Assembly: GCF_022539315.1 (NCBI RefSeq)
Contig: NC_066317.1
Location: forward strand, 28,900,048 to 28,964,047
Direction: 5' to 3'
From: Serinus canaria
Lineage: Eukaryota > Chordata > Aves > Passeriformes > Fringillidae
DNA: 64,000 nt
Part shown: one piece after another, positions 49,201 through 58,200 of the stretch
How the letters are laid out: every line of letters begins with the position of its first letter
How positions within the stretch are numbered: the stretch's first letter is position 1
The notes under the pieces: generated by a model
Databases searched by the model: none
Seen by the model: the letters and a program-made list of their open reading frames with translations, nothing else
What the model was told of the DNA's origin: nothing
Translations under genes and position numbers: made by a program

Positions 49201-50803
49201 ATTCAACAAAAAGAATACATCTTCTCAGTTTAGTTACTAAATATACTTCATATGCCATAACAGATTTGTCCTTCTGGTGCTGTCTTGTACACTGTGTTAA
49301 ATCCTGCAACTTGTTTCCTTGGGTGAGTTAAAATCTCTTAAGATGAGGAAAGCAATAGAGACTGGAAATGGTGATGCCCAGGTATTCAGAAAGTTTAATT
49401 CTATTCTGAATGTTCATTTTTTTTCTAAAGAGTAGAATGTTTTGTGGAATCTTATTGCTGCTACCATGTGATGGGTGCTGATACAAAGTAGGTATTTCTC
49501 AAACTAATTGATCCGTTTTGACAGGTAAAATGATGCATAGTTTTAAGGAGTGTTACTGTGATGACATTCATGTGGAAGTTTAACTCAATTTTCTGTTGCT
49601 GCTTAGCTTTGCTATATGCATTCCCATTTTGCAAAGCAAACAATTTATATGTCCTTACGGTTTTTAAAAATTATTTAGAATATTGTTTATAATTTTTTGT
49701 CTAGAATAGATCTCCTACTGATGGACTGCTTGCTATCATTGGTTGTGCCAAGTGCAGCAGGATATCATTGTCTTAGTCTTTGGACTATTATGTTATATCT
49801 GGGTTGTTTACTGCATATGGGGAAATAAAATTATGTATTCTGAGAGTTGTCAGCGATTTCTCCTGTTGGTGACAGGCTGTTCTCAAGGCTTCAAATGAGG
49901 TAAAGGAACTGTGCCTCAGCCTGTAAAAAGTACTTTGCTATTTAATTAGACAATTTGGTTATTTGCTCCTGCATATTTTTCTTTTGGAGAGACAGTTTTA
50001 AAACCAAATATGTGATGGTTAAAGAAAAGGAAAAATATGTCTAAGCTGTGCAGAGACAGGGAACACTTCCTCTCGTAAGGAATGCTGCAATTTATGGGTG
50101 TTAAAAATGACGTAATGAGTTTCAGTAAATGCTGCAGTGAAAAATTATGTTACATTGAACAAAATGTGTATGTTCGAGTAATGTGATGCTAAAAAGAGAA
50201 GTCCTGACTAAAATAAAACTTCTTGAATGTCTTTTTTTTAACTGTCAATAAATACAGTGTCTGAACAAACATGCAGGACTAGAAAGGACCTTACAGTAAA
50301 CTTAAATCAAATTTTTGTAGCTGTAGACAGTCACATAGTAGGTGTCTAGTTGAAGAAGGAGCTATAAAATACTTACTATGCATACTCACACTTACCTCAT
50401 CACTATAGCAGGCTTAGACTGTAATCAGAGCTTTCAATCTTGTAAAAGAGGAGCAAGAAAAGATAAAGATAACATATTTTTATTTGGTGCTAAGTAAATT
50501 ATTTCCTCTTTTTTGGAGGTTATTAACAAAAGCCTCATGTTTTCTGTTCTAAATCTACTTGATAATGACGTTCCCCACTATGTACCTTTTTCATACAGAC
50601 AAGAGATACTGCAAATGGAAGGATTTCATTATAGCCAAGACTATAATTCATGCTTTCCTAAATACTCAAAATGAATGTTTTTCATTCTGTTTACAGATAA
50701 CATCTTTTCAATAAAGTCCTGGGCCAAGCGTAAATTTGGATTTGAAGAGAGCAGAATAGATAAAGGTTTTGGAATCCCAGAAGATTTGGATTACATTGAT
50801 TAG
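9744..50803 (+). CDS. MND1: MND1, meiotic nuclear division protein 1 homolog (whole gene, 8 coding exons)
   Basis: Joining 9744-9746, 11790-11855, 12655-12712, 14113-14261, 31215-31289, 33082-33196, 49015-49059 and 50697-50803 gives 618 nt, or 205 residues plus TAG, the same length as human MND1. Residues 1 to about 80 form the winged-helix DNA-binding domain, beginning [20 protein letters not shown] and including [20 protein letters not shown]. Residues about 84-155 form the leucine-zipper coiled coil. Residues about 156-205 carry the conserved [18 protein letters not shown] segment and end [10 protein letters not shown]. In the nucleus of meiotic cells MND1 forms a rod-like heterodimer with HOP2 (PSMC3IP). 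The complex stabilises RAD51 and DMC1 filaments and promotes homologous strand capture. All introns are GT-AG and there is no frameshift or premature stop. Identification is from recognised protein similarity. Confidence 0.97.
11790..11855 (+). CDS. MND1: MND1 coding exon 2 (residues 2-23)
   Basis: It encodes [22 protein letters not shown], the start of the winged-helix domain. The acceptor follows a long T/C tract ending TTCTAG at 11789, and the donor is GTAAGT at 11856. The exon is 66 nt, phase 0 at both ends, so skipping it would keep the frame. Residue 21 is Phe where human MND1 has Ser. Confidence 0.97.
12655..12712 (+). CDS. MND1: MND1 coding exon 3 (residues 24-43)
   Basis: It encodes [19 protein letters not shown] plus the first base of Thr43, identical to human MND1 over this stretch. 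The acceptor is GCACAG ending at 12654 and the donor is GTAAGT at 12713. These residues form the middle of the winged helix. Introns 2 (799 bp) and 3 (1400 bp) are short and contain no repeat I recognise. Confidence 0.97.
14113..14261 (+). CDS. MND1: MND1 coding exon 4 (residues 43-92)
   Basis: This is the longest coding exon. It completes Thr43 and continues through [40 protein letters not shown] and RKLEELESQ. It finishes the winged-helix domain and enters the first leucine zipper at about residue 84. The [14 protein letters not shown] block is among the most conserved parts of the family. The acceptor is TTATTAG ending at 14112 and the donor is GTAAAT at 14262, slightly off consensus. Confidence 0.97.
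14262..14753. other. MND1: MND1 intron 4, first part: no feature seen
   Basis: Unremarkable AT-rich intron sequence between the exon 4 donor and the first CR1 copy. Confidence 0.6.
14754..15300 (-). mobile_element. CR1 LINE, 5'-truncated, antisense in intron 4
   Basis: Read on the minus strand, this is the 3' end of a CR1 retrotransposon. It contains the C-terminal part of ORF2, with the diagnostic [18 protein letters not shown] in a frame covering 14809-15123. It ends in the typical CR1 tail, a CCTTCCAACCCCAACCATTC-like block and a final GATTC-type octamer near 14754-14775. Everything upstream of the reverse-transcriptase C-terminus is missing, which is the usual 5' truncation of CR1 insertions. 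Confidence 0.93.
15301..20539. other. MND1: MND1 intron 4: no gene recognised
   Basis: About 5.2 kb of AT-rich intron sequence. There is a 17-base poly-A at about 19099-19115 followed by A/C-rich DNA. Short frames are scattered and have no family resemblance. I see no clear transposon. Confidence 0.6.
20540..20650 (+). mobile_element. CR1 LINE 3'-tail fragment
   Basis: The stretch contains the CR1 3'-UTR signature: a CCTTGAGCAA...TGGTCTTGTGGAACCTG-like segment, then a CCATGG-like block and TAAGATCCCTTCCAACCC followed by an ACCATTCTTTTG end, on the + strand. Only about 100 bases remain, so the family is clear but not the subfamily. Confidence 0.85.
20782..20822 (+). repeat. (GGTT/AGTT)n tetranucleotide repeat
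   Basis: About ten imperfect GGTT, GATT and AGTT units form a simple repeat in intron 4. Confidence 0.85.
20823..24128. other. MND1: MND1 intron 4: no gene recognised
   Basis: AT-rich intron DNA. A slightly GC-richer island at 21915-22100 may be an old repeat I cannot place. No exon-like frame is seen. Confidence 0.55.
24129..25665 (+). mobile_element. CR1 LINE with internal deletion in ORF2
   Basis: The left part (about 24260-24520) resembles the ORF2 endonuclease domain, including PPDICWRSC (from a GDFN-PDICW motif) and a [16 protein letters not shown] segment in mixed frames. The right part (about 24860-25640) is the C-terminal half of ORF2, with [17 protein letters not shown] and a [19 protein letters not shown] end. 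It is followed by the CR1 3' tail with CCCTTCCAACCTGACC and a short GATCC-type terminus near 25665. The central reverse transcriptase, including the catalytic box, is absent. Frameshifts and stops are frequent, so it is dead. Confidence 0.93.
25666..31214. other. MND1: MND1 intron 4, last part: no gene recognised
   Basis: AT-rich sequence up to the exon 5 acceptor. A GC-richer block at 30360-30890 and another at 26180-26420 stand out from their surroundings and may be unrecognised repeats. A 186-codon frame at 28204-28764 is pyrimidine-rich and has no family features. A 14-base poly-A lies near 29167-29180. Confidence 0.55.
31215..31289 (+). CDS. MND1: MND1 coding exon 5 (residues 93-117)
   Basis: It encodes [20 protein letters not shown] followed by GREDT, part of the leucine-zipper coiled coil. 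This is the exon that differs most from human MND1, which is expected for a rod segment; the core SIEK-KIGR is kept. It is 75 nt and phase 0 at both ends. The acceptor is TTATCAG ending at 31214 and the donor is GTAAGT at 31290. Confidence 0.95.
31290..33081. other. MND1: MND1 intron 5: no gene recognised
   Basis: A 1.8 kb AT-rich intron. A faint CR1-tail-like stretch around 32540-32590 (an antisense AGAATCTTTGAGGT motif) is too decayed to call. A frame at 31943-32296 has no recognisable similarity. Confidence 0.6.
33082..33196 (+). CDS. MND1: MND1 coding exon 6 (residues 118-156)
   Basis: It encodes [20 protein letters not shown], then [18 protein letters not shown] and the first base of Arg156. 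This is heptad-rich leucine-zipper sequence, followed by the conserved CDP-VVEE hinge. The acceptor is CCTCAG ending at 33081 and the donor is GTAAGT at 33197. Reading through into the intron would add only KLCIV before a stop, so intron retention would truncate the protein. Confidence 0.97.
33197..37465. other. MND1: MND1 intron 6, first part: no gene recognised
   Basis: AT-rich intron DNA with a 17-base poly-A at 34912-34928 and a C-rich run near 35519-35530. I recognise no transposon or exon before the strong acceptor-like site at 37465. Confidence 0.55.
37466..37515 (+). other. MND1: Candidate cryptic terminal exon in MND1 intron 6
   Basis: A strong T/C tract (37449-37463) ends in TTTTAG at 37465. 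If this site is spliced to exon 6, whose last base is C, the frame stays open: Arg156, then [15 protein letters not shown] and a TAG at 37513-37515. The product would be 171 residues and would lack the conserved C-terminal cap. An AATAAA at 38041-38046 could end such a transcript. All of this is visible in sequence, but use of the site is a guess; strong unused acceptors are common in long introns. Confidence 0.25.
37516..40440. other. MND1: MND1 intron 6: no proven gene
   Basis: AT-rich sequence. A minus-strand frame at 39347-39532 has a protein-like, charged composition ([20 protein letters not shown]) but I cannot identify it, and it lacks an ATG. A frame at 38991-39254 spans the poly-T tract and is probably chance. 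Confidence 0.5.
39106..39127 (+). repeat. Poly-T tract
   Basis: Twenty-two consecutive T bases in intron 6. No retrotransposed sequence can be recognised beside it. Confidence 0.95.
40441..40526 (+). repeat. Tandem duplication, two copies of a 45-bp unit
   Basis: Units at 40441-40485 and 40486-40526 share ATGGCTNCATTTATGACACT followed by CTT and a TTTAGGAGTG block, with a few substitutions. It is a minisatellite-like duplication in intron 6. Confidence 0.9.
41370..42210 (+). mobile_element. Ancient, heavily decayed CR1-type LINE
   Basis: The left end resembles the CR1 ORF2 segment that follows the catalytic box (TTAATGAGCTGGATAATAC at 41382). The middle contains AAGTAATAGCCTTAAATTG near 42030-42050. 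The right end contains GACCAGAGAACCTCTTGCGA and a CCTTCCTGACTCTTCTCTACGA block near 42185, matching the CR1 3' terminus pattern (gaccag-tgacct, ccttccaaccc, ctatgat). The order and spacing fit an old CR1-like element on the + strand. Decay is too severe to name the subfamily. Confidence 0.6.
42211..46700. other. MND1: MND1 intron 6: no gene recognised
   Basis: AT-rich DNA with several GC-richer blocks (43780-44320, 44880-45220 and 45840-46080) that may be unplaced repeats. The longest frames (42513-42854, 44915-45202 and 46283-46618, all minus strand) show no family resemblance. Confidence 0.5.
46705..46730 (+). repeat. (GTCT)n microsatellite
   Basis: About six copies of a CTGT/GTCT tetramer lie just left of the endogenous-retrovirus remnant. 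Confidence 0.9.
46774..46791 (-). other. Retroviral primer-binding site, tRNA-Pro type
   Basis: The complement reads TGGGGGCTCGTCCGGGAG. It matches 17 of 18 bases of the proline-tRNA primer-binding site used by gammaretroviruses such as murine leukaemia virus. It lies three bases beyond the LTR edge (46795), as expected for a 5' LTR read on the minus strand. A short leader remnant probably continues to about 46747. No gag, pol or env sequence follows. Confidence 0.9.
46795..47287 (-). mobile_element. Gammaretrovirus-like 5' LTR, antisense in MND1 intron 6
   Basis: On the minus strand it starts TGTTATGAG at 47287 and ends CA at 46795, 493 bp in all. The U3 region has a duplicated 16-base block (47195-47210 and 47227-47242). 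It also has six CCAAT or ATTGG pentamers (47018, 47045, 47068, 47096, 47123 and 47141). A TATA box follows (complement of 46993-47000), then AATAAA (complement of 46846-46851). An AACAG-rich run lies near 46920-46940. Edges are set by the TG/CA ends and the adjoining primer-binding site. Coding regions and the second LTR are missing, so it cannot replicate. Confidence 0.9.
47288..49014. other. MND1: MND1 intron 6, last part: no feature seen
   Basis: AT-rich sequence leading to the exon 7 acceptor. A three-unit TTAGG-like run near 47775-47788 is too short to be an interstitial telomere. Confidence 0.6.
49015..49059 (+). CDS. MND1: MND1 coding exon 7 (residues 156-171)
   Basis: It completes Arg156 and encodes [14 protein letters not shown] plus the first base of Asp171. 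The [11 protein letters not shown] block is nearly invariant in the family and lies at the start of the third zipper. The exon is only 45 nt and phase 1 at both ends. The acceptor is GTTTCAG ending at 49014; the donor is GTGTGT at 49060, weaker than the other MND1 donors. Confidence 0.96.
49060..50696. other. MND1: MND1 intron 7: no feature seen
   Basis: A 1.6 kb AT-rich intron without recognisable repeats or frames. Confidence 0.65.
50697..50803 (+). CDS. MND1: MND1 coding exon 8 (residues 171-205 and stop)
   Basis: It completes Asp171 and encodes [20 protein letters not shown] then [14 protein letters not shown], ending with TAG at 50801-50803. This C-terminal cap folds back on the coiled coil and is needed for a working HOP2-MND1 complex in studied species. 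It is nearly identical to human MND1. The acceptor is GTTTACAG ending at 50696. Confidence 0.97.
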
Positions 50804-50945
50804 TGTTCAGTTGATGGCTGACACAGTTGTACATAGTTTGTTATATATTCATAGCTGCCATTAAAATGTGAATCCTCTCCAAAAAGGTGACCACCCTTTA
50901 ATTTGCTGTTTTTGTTACGGTTAATAAAATACTAAAAATATTTGT
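50804..50945 (+). terminator. MND1: MND1 3' UTR and poly(A) signal
   Basis: A canonical AATAAA lies at 50923-50928, 120 bases after the stop codon. A T-rich element with TGTCCTCTGT follows at 50950-50970, so cleavage is likely near 50940-50948. The 3' UTR is therefore very short, about 140 bases. Confidence 0.85.
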
Positions 50946-52170
50946 TGCCCTTTTTTTTCTTGTCCTCTGTAGATAGTAAATCTCATGGCTTCTTCTGTGA
51001 TACAGGCTTAGCACGGACAGAGGTTATAGGGAATAGTTGTTACAAAGTCTTGAGACTGGATTTAACTCTTCCTTTGCTTAAGTGGAAGTAGTAAGTACTA
51101 AGAGCTAGAAGCTCCCGGGATTCATGTTTAAACATGTTGAAGGCTTTTTTTGGAGTGGGAATAACTGGGAACAATATGGAATGAATTTTTCCCTCGTCTC
51201 ACCAATGAAATAGAAAAGAAGCATAGTCCATTAATGGAAAACAGTGAGACAGTAAGGAGGTGAGTAGAAAGGCTGAGGTCTGGTTTCTGGTAATTTTTTA
51301 TTGTGTTGCTAGAACTGCTTGTAAGTTTAGTGACAAAATTATATTTGTTGTTGGAAAGTACTAGTGCAACAGAGCTGAATCTGTTCCAGAAAATATATTG
51401 GATTTGATGCTGAGAAAGCTGATCTGTCAAGTATGTATCTGCATAGAAGGCGGAGCAAAGAGCACCCATCCCTTCACACCACTGTGCGCCAAGATTTAGG
51501 ATGTTTATCTGGGATGTGAGACTGAATTCAATTTACTGTTAAAAACTGAGCATTTTTGGGTTTATGCACATTTTTCAATGTCAGGTTAAAAGCGCAGCCA
51601 GCCAAAATAATAATAGATTACAAGCAGTTCATTTTTTTGGGTGAAGTTTCTGAAGCACCTCACTTTATATCAGCTTCTGGTTTCTAGTTCTGATCAGTGC
51701 ATGGCTGCAGCAAGAGAGGTGGACAGTGGAGACTGGCGTTCCACAGCTGTGGATTGCAAGATGGCATTTCTGCTGTATAGCTCTTGAGGATTTAAGCTTT
51801 ACCTTTAGGAGGTAGGTGGGCCTGCTGCAAGCTATCACTGAAAAGTGTCTGTCCACCTTTTATGTAACATCTGATGAGAGAGCATTGCTGAAATGTGGCA
51901 TTTATCTGAAAATGTGCCCAGAAATCTGTCTCCTGTGACCTTTCCAATTAAACAGTTTCCTAGCAGTCCAGCACAGGTTAAAATGCAAGGATTTCAGGTA
52001 TGCCCCTGGCTATTGTCATCTCATGTGTATGAGGACAGCAAAGGTACTGGGAAGATAACGGGTGGAAGATTTCCTCTCAGAGATAGCCTAGCAAACTATC
52101 CATTGCCTAAGGAAAATGCATGGGATGCCTGGCACATAGGAAGATGTCATTAAGCTTAAAATTGCAATGG
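50946..52170. other. Intergenic, no gene recognised
   Basis: A 113-codon minus-strand frame at 51128-51469 has no recognised similarity. No promoter signature is seen. Confidence 0.6.
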
Positions 52171-52242
52171 TTTTATGTGTTTGGAAGGACTTTATTCCTA
52201 ATACTCTTTTTATGTGTTTGGAAGGACTTTATTCTTAATATG
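52171..52242 (+). repeat. Tandem duplication, two copies of a 36-bp unit
   Basis: Units at 52171-52206 and 52207-52242 share TTTTATGTGTTTGGAAGGAC followed by TTTATTC, with few differences near the right end. High identity suggests a recent duplication or a variable minisatellite. Confidence 0.92.
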
Positions 52243-55200
52243 TCCAATACTGAACATTGAGTGCAGCTGCTGACTGGTGAAGGTGTAAGGGAAGTAGGTG
52301 GTGCTGAGCTGAGTGTTCCTGAGCAGGCCTGGCTTTTGCCCCAGGAAGGGGGTGCTGTGCAGCAAAGCTCCCTGCAGTGCCAAACTGAGCTACTGATGCA
52401 CCTGCAGCTTGGGTGGTTGGGTTGCTCTTAGGTTTTGTGCTGTAAATCAGTAAAGAGGCAGACTTTTTGGTTCTTTGTAGGAGATCTCTCTCAAGTCTTT
52501 TTTTGGTTTTGCTAAACATTTGTAGTGACTATTCTGTACCACCTAACAGGTGTGAGAAGCTCCTTGGCACATCTCTGTTCAAGAGCACATAACTGCTGTA
52601 CAGTAGAGATGATGATGACGTCTCAAAAGGCTTGTTTGAATGAAGGAGCGCTGAGCACATTAACTTACTGGTGGGTTTTGCCTGTTAGAATCACTTTCAT
52701 GTGGCTGACCTTCTACTTGTCAAGGAGTCTCAAGTAATTTATGGTCCATAGCAGCTCGTGCACCATGACTTCCTCCGGTACGTGTGGGGATGAGGGTTTC
52801 TTACTGACTTCATTGCTTTGGCTACTTTCCAAATTCAAGAGGGAAACAAAGATGACCAGCTATGTAAGTTTAGGTGCAATATTGTGGCTTCCTGTCTGTA
52901 GAGTAAGAGCATTGTGGGTTGTAGTAAAATCTTTAAATATAATAAATGCCATCTAAATAACTGTACTTGAGGTAGATTTGCCCAGAGATACTGCAGTCAG
53001 ACAGAAAGAGCTGGCTTTAAAAATGTCAAACACAGCCATTATGCTTTGAACACAAAACTTAAGTAGTTCAATTGCAGGGAATTGAATAGCAATGTAATTT
53101 TCTCTAGAGTTTTGGGTTTGTTTTACAGGTACAGAACAGACGTAGACATACCATTGCACTTTATTTTTTGTTCTGTCTTCTGGTGTTGGTTAGCAAACCT
53201 GGAGGGAGAATATGTCTGCTTCTGTAAGGACACAATTTTAGAACAGTCAGAACAGAAATTTCTCAGCTAAAGAGAAGAACGGAAGAGGTGATGCATTACC
53301 AGAAACTGATTCTTACTCCTCTAGTGGAATAGATTTATTTTGTGCTACTGTTTTGTGATTCTGGATTTTTAGCACAGGTGAACTTCAAGGGGAAAAGCAA
53401 AGCCAGATCCTTTCTGAGAGAAAAAGAGACAATTTGTGTGTCTTGTATATTCCAAGATACTTTCAGCCTGCTGCATCTGCTCGCTTTTGGAAGCTTTTCT
53501 TCTTAAAAAAGTATGCAGCAGACTGCTAAATCCCACAATATGAAACCATGTTGGATTGTGTGCTTTGAGATGTGTGTTCACTTCAGTTTTTAGGAGAAGC
53601 TGGGACTTTGGTCTTCTGCTGAGGTAAAAGTCAGTAACAGTTAAAATTATTTTCTTGCTGAGAATTTTTGTGCTATTAGCCTGTAGCAAAAATTAAAACA
53701 CTCAAGCTGATTTTTTATCCCAATTTGTATTTTCAGAGTTTTCTTGAGATAGAATCTGAAATATTTCTAAAGAATCTAACAAGAAAACAATGGAGTTTAA
53801 GTGCTTACTTCTACTGTTATTCTTGTGGCTATGTCACAGCTATTTTATGTATGTCTTCCTCTTTTTTTTCTTGTGCCCTGTAGGGTTTTTTGCCCATGTA
53901 AGGTAAATGTTTTCAACTGTTATAGCTAAGCCAGTAGGTCAGGCCCTTACCACAATTCAGGTTTATAATTAAAGCAGTTACTAGTGCAATGGGTGAAAAT
54001 CAAACCTGTTTTTAGCAGAGTCTGTTGCTCTGAACACTACCAGGAACAGTATCAGGTCCAGCTTTTCAAAATCTCATGAGGACATAATCTTTACAGTACT
54101 AGGCTGAGGTGTTGGATAGGCCTGCTCTTTGGGACTCATGTTGATTGGCCACTGTGAAGTAAGAGAGATGCAGGAGAAAATATTTATGTCTACCTGATCT
54201 ACTAAGAAACCTTAACTATTTAAAGAAAGTTACTGATTGTATAGGCCCTGAAACATTTCATTCTTCCTTGTCTTTTATCTTGCCATTCACATGCTCTGTA
54301 CAGCACCAAGCATCAGCTCTAGGACTCCCTTTATGGTACTTGCAGAGTGTTAGAGAGTCACAAAGGTTTAGGTTTTGACACAAGTCAGTTGCTGAGCCTT
54401 TCATTAATGCATCATGTAAAATGTCATTGCTGTTTGGGGGTGTATGAAAAGGGAAAATCCAGGCTCTGACACAAATGGCACAGTGATGCTGTAATCACGT
54501 GACAGAGGTGGAACCGAAACTTCTTGGGACAATGAGGGGAAGAGAAACCCAGTTTGTAGTTTGTGATGGTGACTAAGAACTTCAATGCAAGAGCTCCTTA
54601 GAAGAGTTCTGTCACCCAGGCATATTTCCACCAGTCAGGTGATCTGGTTGATGCTTACCTTCACCTTGTTTCTTTTAGAGGTGAGGTTTGTATGATCATA
54701 CTTTTCTGTCATATAGCTTCTCCTTTTCCCTACTGCTGTTCTTAAATTACCCAGTGATTTCAGCTAAGTTTACTCTGAGGGGCCCTGGTACAAGCTCACA
54801 ATTTATCTCTTCTGTTTGGCTGCCTGCCTGATAAATACAGGCTTTCCCTTTCCCACCTACCACTTTTGGAACTCTGAGAAGGGGTAGAGCATGCTGAGGG
54901 TGGGAGGAGGAAGGAAAGATGTCAAAGATGGTGATGGAATATTATGTGAGGGTCTGGCAGCATTGCTGGGGCTGAGATGGGATGCTGTGTGCATCCTTTC
55001 AGTGGGAAGAAATAGGTGACTTCAACAAATTATATCCTTGACTAATCTCGCTGTCACACACGTGACTGGGTTCTTCCATGATGGCAGCAGGTAACTGCCA
55101 GCTAGACACAGTTCCTGTGTAAATATTCTTGTGCATAAGGAGTCTGCCTCCACAGCAAGGATAGCCTTTCTCTTCAGCTTCTTTTTCTCCTTGTCCCATT

Positions 55201-58200
55201 TGCGTTTTCCACCCCTCCACTGTCATTTCCCTTTTAGATCTGCTTGTGGCAACCACGTAGGCTGAGCAAGCGAAGCACTGCAGTCTGTACAGATGGCTGT
55301 CTGTCTTACTCCTCCTCCTGCTGACACTGCTGTCAGCACACACACCTTCCAGTGCACAGGCATTCGGGAAGGGAAGCATCTATCTCTGTGTTAGACTTGT
55401 CTCTTTAAACTGTATGCACAGAAGATTGCATGTCAAGAAGACCAGGGAGCAGAAAGATCTGTGAACACCACCACAAGCACCACTGAACTTCTCAGTGTCA
55501 CTTCAGACTCTATTCTAACACCTCACAAATGAATGAACAGTTTTTATGCTATGTGGTGGTCGTACCTAACCTAGTTAGAAAAATTTTCCTTACAAAAAAA
55601 AAGTTCCTGCTGAAGTATTTATAAAGAGCAGTTTTTAAGCAAAACATGCTGGGCAAGTCTCCATTTCCAGTATTTATTGAACCCAAGTTATTAGGAGAAA
55701 GGACGAGCCTTTCCATATGAAAAACTTAATTTTAAAATATACTCCATCCTTTTGTTTCAAAAAAACCTTACTGGTCTGGCAACCAGTGCTGAAGTAAATC
55801 CTGTAACCTGTCCAAGGGGCACCCTTTTTCAAGTGAGATGATGAACTTCTGCTGTGCTGCTGCTGAAACTCAAAAGGAAAAGCTGTTTAAAATTATGACT
55901 TCTAGAGAAAGCCAGTGATGGAAGAGGTTGGGCTTGAATTGAAAAAGGCCTGAGAAGACTGCATACTGAAGCCATGTTTTACAGGGATTCCCACTCTACC
56001 TGGACACATTTGATCATGTCACCTTCCTTCAGGCTGGCATTCTGGAGATGGGAATTTTATGTTGAGATAAAAAAAAAAGTTCTCATTTTTTTGCACTCTA
56101 CAGTGAGAAAAATGGTCATGTATTTTCTCCCTTCCTGCTAAGAAAAACAGGGCAATAAAAAAGTCAATCACATGCTTTCTTGCATTATCATTACTAGCCA
56201 TGCAAAACAATACCTCTGGCTGATCCTATCATTCTGGAGGATTTTTGAAAGAAGGTAAGTCAAATTTTCATACTTTATTTTCAGTTTCTCAGAAAAATTA
56301 ATTATCTATTTAATCAGATTTTTTTTCCTTGTTATGCTCTATTTGGTCTAAGATATACTCCCAGTGGCAGAAATGCTTTTTGATTAATTTTTTTGCATGG
56401 ACACCAATTAATCATCATAATAAGCTATATTCTTCTGTGGGCTTTTTTTCTCCTGAAATATTACTAGGCAATATCCTCTTTGCTAGGTTTTTAAAAGTCA
56501 GTCAGCTCCTGAGATCAGTGATTAAAAAATCCCAAATCAAGGCTCTACAGCAGACCTGTTTGTTATTTCTGTGGCTATTGATGCTGTACGTGTCTGAAAA
56601 GGATATGTAAACAATAACACTGAAGAAAGTTATACCAAGTGCTCCAGACCACCAGTCTCTGTATCATCTGGTGAAAGGCAGGAATGGATGATGTGTTCCA
56701 TTTTTGGTGTAACTACCATCCAGAGGCTCAGCAAATGAGTATTTTTTTTTTTCAAACAAAGCATTGAACAAAGCAGCTTCAAATCCATCTTTGTAATCCA
56801 TCAGCTTTTTCTGGTACTTTCAAGCTCTTTATAGAAGTTACCTTAGATTGGAGGTGGTAAAAATGAAAACAGATTCTCAATCAAAACTTCAAAGTTTAAA
56901 ATGTTAGGTTCAGAATTGGATATCACATTGTTGGAGCTGTCTTTTTGTTCAACAAAAAAAAACCCCAAAAAACTAGGAACCCTTTCCTTGTCATAAACTA
57001 TTTAATACATTAGAAGATTGTATAAATTTAAGAGAACCATGCATGTCTGGGTAGGAAATATGTCTTCAGTCTTTCAAGTAGGCCTGATCGAAAATCTGCA
57101 TTTTGGGGTAGTGTGTTTTCATGCTTATTCTTTCTTCAATGCTTATACTGAAACTAAGAGAATTTTCTGTTAAATAGCCTTTACTGCTATGCAAATTTGA
57201 CTGATAACTGGATAGAAATATGGGGAAATGAAAAAAGGGAATTTAATGTCAAAGTTTTTGGTTCTTTTTAGACTTCTTCCTTGTCCCTCATGAGCCAACA
57301 GAGTGGGCATTGTCTGACCTCTGGTTTGAATTAACTTCCCAAATCAGAAAACCATAAATAAAAAGCATTGATTCCTGACTTGGTTTTCTATACCAACTCC
57401 CCAGCTGCATCATCCAGCTTTTGTTAGGGAGCAGATAGAAAAAGCAATAGCAATGAGTTTTTGCAAAAGTTTTTTGGCCTTTTGTTGCCTAGCATGTCTC
57501 CATCCTGAAATAGGGCCAGAGAGAGGAGAGTTCACTGCTTAAAAAGCACAAGTAAGATCTATGCTTAGATGGAAGTTCCCCTCTCTGCCCTTCTAGACAG
57601 CTTTATTTTTGACAAATTTACCCTAACAAATGCTTATCTTGGCAAGTGAGTGGTGAATAGTCATACTCAAATATGGGTGCTTTTGCATCATAAACTAGTA
57701 TGCAAAAGTGCAAGCAATAATTTACAGTTAAATTAAAAAAATATTCTGAGAACCAGGCTTGCAGGTGTATTATGGAGTTACTGAAAGAAGTCCTTTGATG
57801 TCAAGCTGTCTGCTTTATCATGTAATTTTTTTCAAGGTAACGTATTTCAGAGGCTTTAGTTCATACACCATGCCAATGCTAATTGCACAGTTCTGTCACA
57901 TCTTGTATGAACAACAGCAGTGATAGTGGGACATGTGGCCTTAGCTTTTACCAAAATTAAAGAAGTTTTGCCAGGAAGGCAGCAGAGAATGATTCTGCTC
58001 AGAAGGTTCTGTCTTCTTGAAAAAGAAACATTTCTGCATTAAAGTCCTTTCAGCTTGCTTGATTTCTGAGTACTTCAAAAAGCAGCTAAATTAGATTAAG
58101 TGAATGTATTTTCTCATCAAGCCTGGGCTTTGCCTCTTGTCTTTGCTCCACCTGACAGGTGTCATCTTATCTTGGGCTTGAGCCGTTAGAGGCTGGCCCG

